A stretch of DNA of 64,000 nt from Maylandia zebra. Lineage: Eukaryota > Chordata > Actinopteri > Cichliformes > Cichlidae. Below, piece after piece: positions 57,075-64,000 of the stretch. Below the pieces are notes generated by a model. That model was not told where the DNA came from, did not search any database, and saw nothing but the letters and a program-made list of their open reading frames with translations. The translations under genes and the position numbers were made by a program. Every line of letters starts with the position of its first letter. Position 1 is the first letter of the stretch. The DNA lies in assembly GCF_041146795.1 (NCBI RefSeq), contig NC_135170.1:34592533-34656532 (forward strand), read 5' to 3'.

Positions 57075-60000
57075 TTAGGGGTAAACATCAGTCGGGAGCT
57101 GGAAGTCTTTGAAGGTGTAGAACGATATGTCTCCATAGTCCACCACAGCTATGACCACTGGGATATCTCCGCTCTGATAGGCCAGCAGCTTGATGGCTCG
57201 CAGGTCGGGCACGGGGTCATCGAAACTGGGACACAGCACAGAGGTAATCAATTCAAAGGTATCAGTTTATGAGATCACTGCAAAGCGAATAGCAATCAAT
57301 CAATGACCGAGTGGCCCCAGCTATAGTTTACTAATATATATATATACACATATACATTTTGCATTGAACCGTGGCTGAAAGACCAACAGCAGAATGATTT
57401 GCTGCTGCAGAAGCTTCGAATTTTGAGTGTTACTGCAGAAAAAGTTTGAACCATCACACATCTCCAAACAAAGACGCTCGCCAGAAAAAAAAAGCACAAA
57501 AGTAACAAAGCAGGAAAAAACAGCCTGAGGATGTGAAGAGTGAGAATTTCACTGTGGTGTGGAAGAGATTTAATAAACATCTGATTTATAAGTCGTCACA
57601 GATTAGGGCTTTCTGCACAATTAGTGGTTTTTTTGTATAATATATATATATAAATAAAATGTATATAAATATTTATAATTTTTTGTCTAAATGCCTAAAA
57701 CCACAGTTAAGACTTTTAGACACTAAAATAACTCGATTGATGATCCAGCTTGAGAAATTCTGCTGCTTTATCACAGCTCTGAATAATTAAGCAGCTATTA
57801 GTGGTTAGAATCACACAAAGCAGGACGAGAGAAAGGCTCCGTTCATGTCCAGCCACCGGGACATTCATTTAATTTGAGTGAAGCGTCTATTGTTTTTCCT
57901 TTAAACAAACTAATCCTGAATAAATACGCCGTCGGGCGGCGATGTGATTGCTGACCTGCACACACACATGCGTGAGTACGGTTTCCCCGGGTTGCTCTTC
58001 TTGAAGTCGGCCACCGTGTTGGGCTGGTAAACATTGAAACAAATCCTCCAATCGTCCACATCTTTTAACCTGAGAGGACAAAGCACAAGGTCATCCTGAA
58101 CGATGCTGACTGCATCAGCACAACGCCCACGGCCTTTATGGTCTGTAAATTAAAGACGGCAAAATGTGACACCAGCGAGACGAGTGAGCGATGACTTTGT
58201 TTCTTTCATTTTCTAATCACAGTAAACACACAGAGGCTGCACTCGTCACAGCTTATAATCAAGCCCACATGAAGTCCCAGCTCCAGAAACAGAAAACCAG
58301 AAAGCAGACTTGCAGCAGTGGCATAAATTTAGGCATTTTTCAGAAAAGTTGACCTTGAGGTCTTATCTGAGATTTTCAGTAGGATCTGATGCATCTCTGT
58401 AGGGCTGTGCGATACGACCAAAATCTCATATCCCGATATCAGACATCTATCGTCCGATAACGATATAAATCACAAAAATGTAACCTTTTCTGTAAATTCT
58501 GTGAATCTCGGGCAGCTCGACTTGCGTGAAGTGTTTCCAGCTGCGCGTCATGTTTTTCATCATTTTTAGACATAAGTTGTAACGGCGCCGTTTTCTTTGT
58601 GAGTATTTATTACACGGCGTGCTGCGGGGAGAAGCCTGTTCTAACGTTTGAGTCTAAGGTTTGAGTCTAAGGTTTGAGTCTAAGGTTTCTTTTTTAGCAC
58701 CTGACGGCTCTTTTTGCTTCTCATCCGTAAATAATCTGCTCTTTCACGTGATTCAGTTTATTTTGAAAAGTCTCAACAGGATCTTGAGCTTTATTGTGAA
58801 AGGTTTATGTGGAAATAACGACAACGCATAAAAACAAGCGCTTGTCCGTCTGTAGTGTGGTTATATTAAACATAAGAGAAAGAGAGAACTTTAAGAAATT
58901 AATACAGCCACTACAGTGATCAAAACCATGAAAACATATTGCCGTAAACAGTTTATTTTGCGACACCACGAAACAAACGATAGCGTAAAATGCAACGATA
59001 GACGTTTTTATATCGTCATCCGATATATATCATTATATCGAGCAGCCCTACATCTCTGGCATTAATTCTAAGATCCCACGTTGCCTTTACTGAGGGGTAC
59101 AAACGTCCGACTGTGCACTGGATGTGCAGAGTTAAAAATAACACTTCTGCTCATGTGAGTAAAACAAATCGTGGATACCTGGACGCTCCCTCCAGCAAAT
59201 GAGTCGGTTTGATCACGCCGATTTTTTCCAGCAGTTCTCCTGGAAAAAAAACCTCAAATCACACAAAACAGTAAAAAACATTTTAAATTAAAATCTCCTT
59301 CACGGTCATGTGATCTCACCTGTGGCGATTGGCTGTGTCGGGTCATGTAACGGAGTAACTTCCCTGTTCCACAGGTGCGCTGGTCGACCTTCCCGCTTAC
59401 CCTTCCGCCTCGCCATCAGCTCCTGATACTCCGCCCAGTTTCTGCACCGCCGTACCTTTAAGGAAGCCCGTATAAATTAAATTTGATCCTCAGCTCCTCC
59501 GATACCTTTAGTCTTTACAAACCTCTCTGTTTTTGTTGACGTCCCACCGCCGCCTGTATTTCTCCCTCTTCTGCTCATTGGCTGACATCTTCACCTGCCG
59601 CAGGTTTATTTTCTGCCTCCAGGGGGCAATGTCACAGAAGCCCACCTTCAAATCCCCGGGCAGCAGAGAAGGGTCTGGAGGGGCCAGGTCACTGGGGAAG
59701 TGCTCCCTGGAGGTGGAGCCCAGGTCAGGGAAAGAGATGGAGCTGAAGTCCCAGCACGAGGAGCCAGATTTGGAGCCGTGACCGGAATCTTTGTCCGAGT
59801 CCCCGAGAACATCCATCATCCACCAGCTCCTGCCTCCGCCCTCGTCTGCTGAACTCTGGGCCTCCGGAGGCTCTGGAAGTTTTTTATCTTCCTCGCCTTC
59901 ACTGCATTTATCCTCCTCCATCTTCTCAGTGGAGCATTCCTCCTGAGCTTCAGCACGGCTACGCAGAAGAAAACTCTTATAAGACTTCTTACATTTTTGT

Positions 60001-63000
60001 TTTAACAGACTGAGGTGAAATGTTAAGCTTAGAAACAAAAAATTAACAGCGACTATAATAGGTCACCTAAATGCACCACGTTCATCACACTGAACTATAA
60101 GACAAACATTAGCAGCAACATTTATTTGAAGATTTTGGAGATCTCTCATTTGTGATATTTTGAAACCAAAGGTATTTAAATGTCAGCTCACACCAGCAGA
60201 GAGCAGCACAGACTCAGCTTTCATTTGCAGCTGCACGTGGAGGCATCCAGATTTCTTTTTGTAGCTACAGAAAAAACTAATATAGTATATAATAATAATA
60301 TAATAATAAACAACTCCTCTTTATTGTACAAGGCAATAGCTAAATAATAGCTTTTGTAACTAAGATGTAGTTTCACAGATTGCAAAGCAGCTCTTTACCT
60401 GCACGTCGCAGTGGGGGTGGAGGAAGGGGCGGGGCTGAGGCTGCGTTTCCTCTTCAGCTGTCTCCCTGCTCGGTCACGTGACTGCGGCAGGTTGAGCTGC
60501 CTCGCGTAGGACGATGACTCAGAACTGCGAGCACACAAACATCCACCTACGGAGGCTGTTCCCGCGCATACTTAACTTTTCAAGGCCGATTTTAATAGAT
60601 ACACTAACGCTGTCATCTCTGATGCTCAATTATCTTTATTATCTTAAATGTCTGAGGGGTAAACGTTACCTGGGATCAAACCTGAGCACCACATAGCCGA
60701 GCCTCTTCAAATGCCCAAACACCTTTGGGATGAAACAGAGTCGTTAGCTCATTTCACAGGTGGCATTTTCACAGGTGTGCTGGAGTAAAGGTTGCACCTG
60801 ATATTGCTGAAGGCTCACGGTGTTTGCAGACAGAAACTTCTCGTACCCGTCCTGGATGGAGAGTGGCAGGTCCTGATGAAACACCTGCAGGTTTCCCTGT
60901 TCCCATAACAACACAGACACAGGACTAATTATGTGCTCCGAGGAGGAAAACCGCACCGAGCAACAGGTTTTATCTGCAGACTCACACACTCCATCAGGTA
61001 CAGAGCCTCCTCGGGGAGCAGGCACTGCTTCCCGTTTGCAGAAAAGCCCATCGTCTGCCAGAACTTCCCCTGCGGAAAAATAAGAAAAGATCCAGCAAAG
61101 GAGCGACTGAGGACGAGCTAACGCAGCAGCTTTTTCTAGGTGGTGTTGTGACAGTGAAGCAACTCACAGCCGGAGATCGAAGCTCCACAATCTGCTTGCT
61201 GGGAATCCATTGGCCGTTCACGAGGTTTCCCCTGTGGATTAAAACAGATGGAAGCCATCTCACACAAACACACACACGTGTTTCTGTCCACCTGATGGAT
61301 TTATAGCCAAGATTTGGGCTCATTTGTGAAAAACCTTTAAGATTTTAAACCCGAAAGACGTTAACGTTCACTCAGCACTGCAAAAGATTAAAAGTCAAAT
61401 GTATTATTTTGCTGTTACCCAGTTTTTTTTCTTTAGGATTCGTGGTGCTTTGAAGGTTTTCTTGTCTGAAATCATGTTTCTATTTTTCATTTATTTTTCT
61501 GGACTTTTAAAAATCTGCTCCCACAAACACAAGAAAAGCTGTTTAATCCATCACTGTGCACATTTATCTACTTTTATTTTGTGCAGTAAAGCTGTAAATA
61601 GTGGCTGCTTTCAGCTCCTTTCAATCACAGAAAGGTAGTAACATCGATGGTCATCAATCTAAATGTTATTTTGTCTGAGCTAAGAATGGAGCTTGTGGAT
61701 GTTGAAACTCAGGTGAATATTAGACACCCTTATATGTCTTATATGCACCACCAAAGCTGGGCCTGATGAGTAACCCCACGGGTAATGAGAGGTACTCACA
61801 GCCTCTCCACTCTCTCCTCTGAGAGGAGGCTCCAGTGTTCATTCAGGCTCTGCTCGAGTCGCTGCTTCTGCTCGTCGGAGTCATCGGGGAAGAAGTCCTT
61901 CTGTCCTCTGACGGGGATTTTGTGACTGCGGGAGCGGGCTGCGAACAGCTCCGACGGGCTGAAAGTTGTTAAAGAAAGACAACATCGTTCAGCTGTTTGA
62001 TGCACACACGATCACAGTTACTGCCATTGAAACACTGAGAAGGAAAACCACTGCACTGCTTTTAGATTTCATAACACAGCCTGAAACAAAATGTGCTGGA
62101 GGTGTTTGAGGAGGGCTGGCTTTCAAGAGCAAGAATTTTTTCTGTGAAAAAAAGTGTCCTTCTCCATTATGTTGGAGGTTTTCTGCTAGAACACAGTAAA
62201 CGTGTGAGTAACTGTCAGCTGACAGTCTTTTCTTGTCTCAGTTTGAAAAACAGCTTTAAATAAATGCTCTGCCGGGGAAGAGGAAGGCGGTGTACAGCAA
62301 GTGTTTCATATTTTCCTTTTAACAAAATGCAATAAAAAAAAAATTTCTTGATCAGCAGAAGAGGAAGAAACTCCTGAAAAATATTCAACACAAGGAGAAT
62401 CAGACTCTAAACCTCCCACTCTGGAGTCCCTCTTTTATCTTCTTGCTTGTTGTTCAGAGCAATCACTGACTCAGATCTTAGTGTGAGGGTCATGTGAGGT
62501 CTGTCACTAAATCTGGATTTTATCACATGAAAAACATAGGCAAACTTTTCTCTCTCAGTAACTCAGAAGATGAGCCGCTGCAATGGTCCTTAAAAGGAGC
62601 AACCGGCAGAAGAAGAAGCTGAGGCTCGACTCTTGTAATGCTCCGTTGTCTGGTCTATGCAAAAATGTCTCACATCAACAACAACTGATACAAAACTGCA
62701 GTTTTAAAACACTCTGGCTGCAGTTTGTGCACTGACTTTAAAATCCTTTTAGCTGTTTTTAAGGCACTTCTTAGTCTCTGTACATCATATTCGTCTCACA
62801 TGGTGGCAGGTAACGAATCACTAAAGCCAGGTTTCTCATTGTTTTAGTTTATTTGTGTTTCATATAACTAAAATGATTTTTCTAGCCCATATTCAGTTCA
62901 TATCTGAGCTTTAGGCAACTGTAAAATCTTTCTAGCAAAGCTGCATCGGTGTGAAAGATTATCATGACAAGAAAGCAGCAGTCCCAAGTTACTGGCATAC

Positions 63001-63654
63001 TTTCCAGGCGTTGCATGTTGGTGTATAACGTTAGTATCACTATGAAGTCCATCTGCGTGTAATTAAAGTGCCATCATGAGTCATAAAGTCGTGACTCAGT
63101 GCCATGGGACCTCGCCCAGACCTGTTTTAAAAGGACTCCACCCTGATGCTTTGTCTGTGTGCAAAAAAACAAAAACAGCAGACTTCCAAAAAATATTTTA
63201 CTGTTACTTAATTCCTAACTTTCCAAATGCTTTCTTTCTCCCACGGCTGTTTTTCACCAAAACACACAACAGAGGGTGTCAGAGAGTCGAATACAGAGTG
63301 TCACTATTTCAGAAAACGTGTCCAGATAATATTTCAGTAACAGTGTTTCTCTGCAAACAACTGTGCAGCTTCATCGGTGCGTTTTAATGAAACTATAGGC
63401 GTTTTCTCTTCAGCACGTATTCACGTTTAAGCTAACAGTTAGCTTTAAACTAACCCGTGCTACCATGTGCAGAAGAAGTCTGAGAGTTCCGTCCACAGTG
63501 ATTCAATGACAAACAGCCGCTGAGGGAGAACACAAGACAAAGTACCGCTACCCTGCGAACAAGCCCGCTCACAGGTACCGTTAAAGGTAAAAACGCACCT
63601 TAAAATTTCACTGTAGAACTTCCCTTTACCGTCTGTGTTGTTTTGATCCGCCAT
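57075..63654 (-). CDS. tsen54: tRNA-splicing endonuclease subunit Sen54
   Basis: TSEN54 is the structural, non-catalytic partner of the TSEN2 nuclease in the nuclear complex that cuts introns from pre-tRNAs. Coding exons are 63599-63654, 61800-61958, 61168-61231, 60986-61069, 60798-60896, 60670-60722, 60399-60524, 59523-59958, 59320-59455, 59179-59239, 57956-58069 and 57075-57225. All phases join, giving 512 residues, close to the human length of about 526. The start is [18 protein letters not shown]. Landmarks are [56 protein letters not shown], a variable Ser/acidic middle (exons 7-8) with [13 protein letters not shown], then [20 protein letters not shown] and a C-terminal domain with [10 protein letters not shown] and [16 protein letters not shown] hAT element of 651 bp lies in intron 11. 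Recognition by recalled similarity is very strong. Confidence 0.95.
58400..59050. mobile_element. hAT element in tsen54 intron 11, perfect 8-bp target duplication
   Basis: 651 bp bounded by TAGGGCTGTGCGATACGACC and its inverse (ATATCGAGCAGCCCTA). CATCTCTG lies directly on both sides (58392-58399 and 59051-59058). It contains three tandem copies of TTTGAGTCTAAGG at about 58648-58687. No transposase frame. Confidence 0.85.
61970..63590. other. tsen54 intron 1; possible L2-like fragment near 62615-62790
   Basis: The + strand at 62615-62700 can be read as [15 protein letters not shown], similar to the SRLDYCNALLSGL block of L2-type LINEs. The remaining intron shows nothing recognisable. Confidence 0.35.
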
Positions 63655-63800
63655 GATGCCGGTGTTGTGCCAAAAAGTGATTGTCTGCCAGAAACTGATT
63701 GCCGTCCGCGGGAGCGCGCGCAGCTGCTTAAAGCTGCAGCGCCCGGATTACTTGCGTTGCCAGCTACTTCCGTGCAACTGATATAACGTGGGGGGGAAAA
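63655..63800 (-). promoter_or_regulatory. tsen54 promoter with an ETS-like site
   Basis: Immediately upstream of the ATG is a GC-rich stretch with CpGs (CGCGCGC near 63715-63721). At 63764-63774 the minus strand reads CACGGAAGTAG, an ETS/GABP-type motif common in TATA-less housekeeping promoters. No TATA box is seen. Function is inferred from motif and position. Confidence 0.5.
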
Positions 63801-64000
63801 ACCCAAACACATTTATGCCTTTGTTATTAGGCAAAGGTATGCATTTATGGAGCTTTAACGTTTCTTGTAACCGAAGTATGACGCTATCAGAAGGTTGCTT
63901 TCAGTGTGTAGCGCAGTCACGAATGACCACGCATCACGATGGAATAATTAATGCCTACAGGTTTAGTATGTCTACTCTCGTTGTTCATATTTGTTATAAG

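Overview
This is vertebrate nuclear DNA from a ray-finned fish. The evidence is long GT/AG introns, RTE/Rex3-like and L2-like LINEs, Tc1/mariner and hAT elements, and Ty3/gypsy fragments. A tRNA-derived SINE at 30097-30290 resembles the cichlid AFC type, which together with the overall repeat content suggests a cichlid; that is inference. No prokaryotic or viral gene organisation is present.

All genes lie on the minus strand. (1) 1-21842 is the 5' part of tmem104, a putative amino-acid/auxin-permease-like membrane protein; six coding exons are visible and the rest lies beyond the left edge. (2) 29166-30356 is a decayed third copy of a 5-HT3-receptor-like gene, of which only the signal-peptide exon, an exon 2 acceptor and part of the last exon remain. 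(3) 36204-42752 and (4) 46472-53004 are two complete tandem 5-HT3-like cysteine-loop channel genes, nine coding exons each, predicted 434 and 440 residues. (5) 57075-63654 is a complete tsen54, the tRNA-splicing endonuclease subunit 54, with 12 coding exons and 512 predicted residues. Exons were assembled by eye from splice sites, reading phase and family similarity.

Between and inside the genes the DNA is mostly mobile-element debris. The most notable elements are a 3 kb element with inverted arms of about 0.9 kb (23601-26586), two hAT elements with perfect 8-bp target duplications (32394-33726 and 58400-59050), a chain of nested insertions in an L2 copy (7370-8640), and a Tc1 element with a hAT nested in it inside a receptor intron (37850-39868).

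The genes do not form a pathway. TSEN54 acts in tRNA intron removal in the nucleus, TMEM104 is a membrane protein of unknown substrate, and the receptor pair is a local tandem family. The family keeps channel-forming features but has lost most residues of the serotonin-binding aromatic box, so its agonist is an open question.
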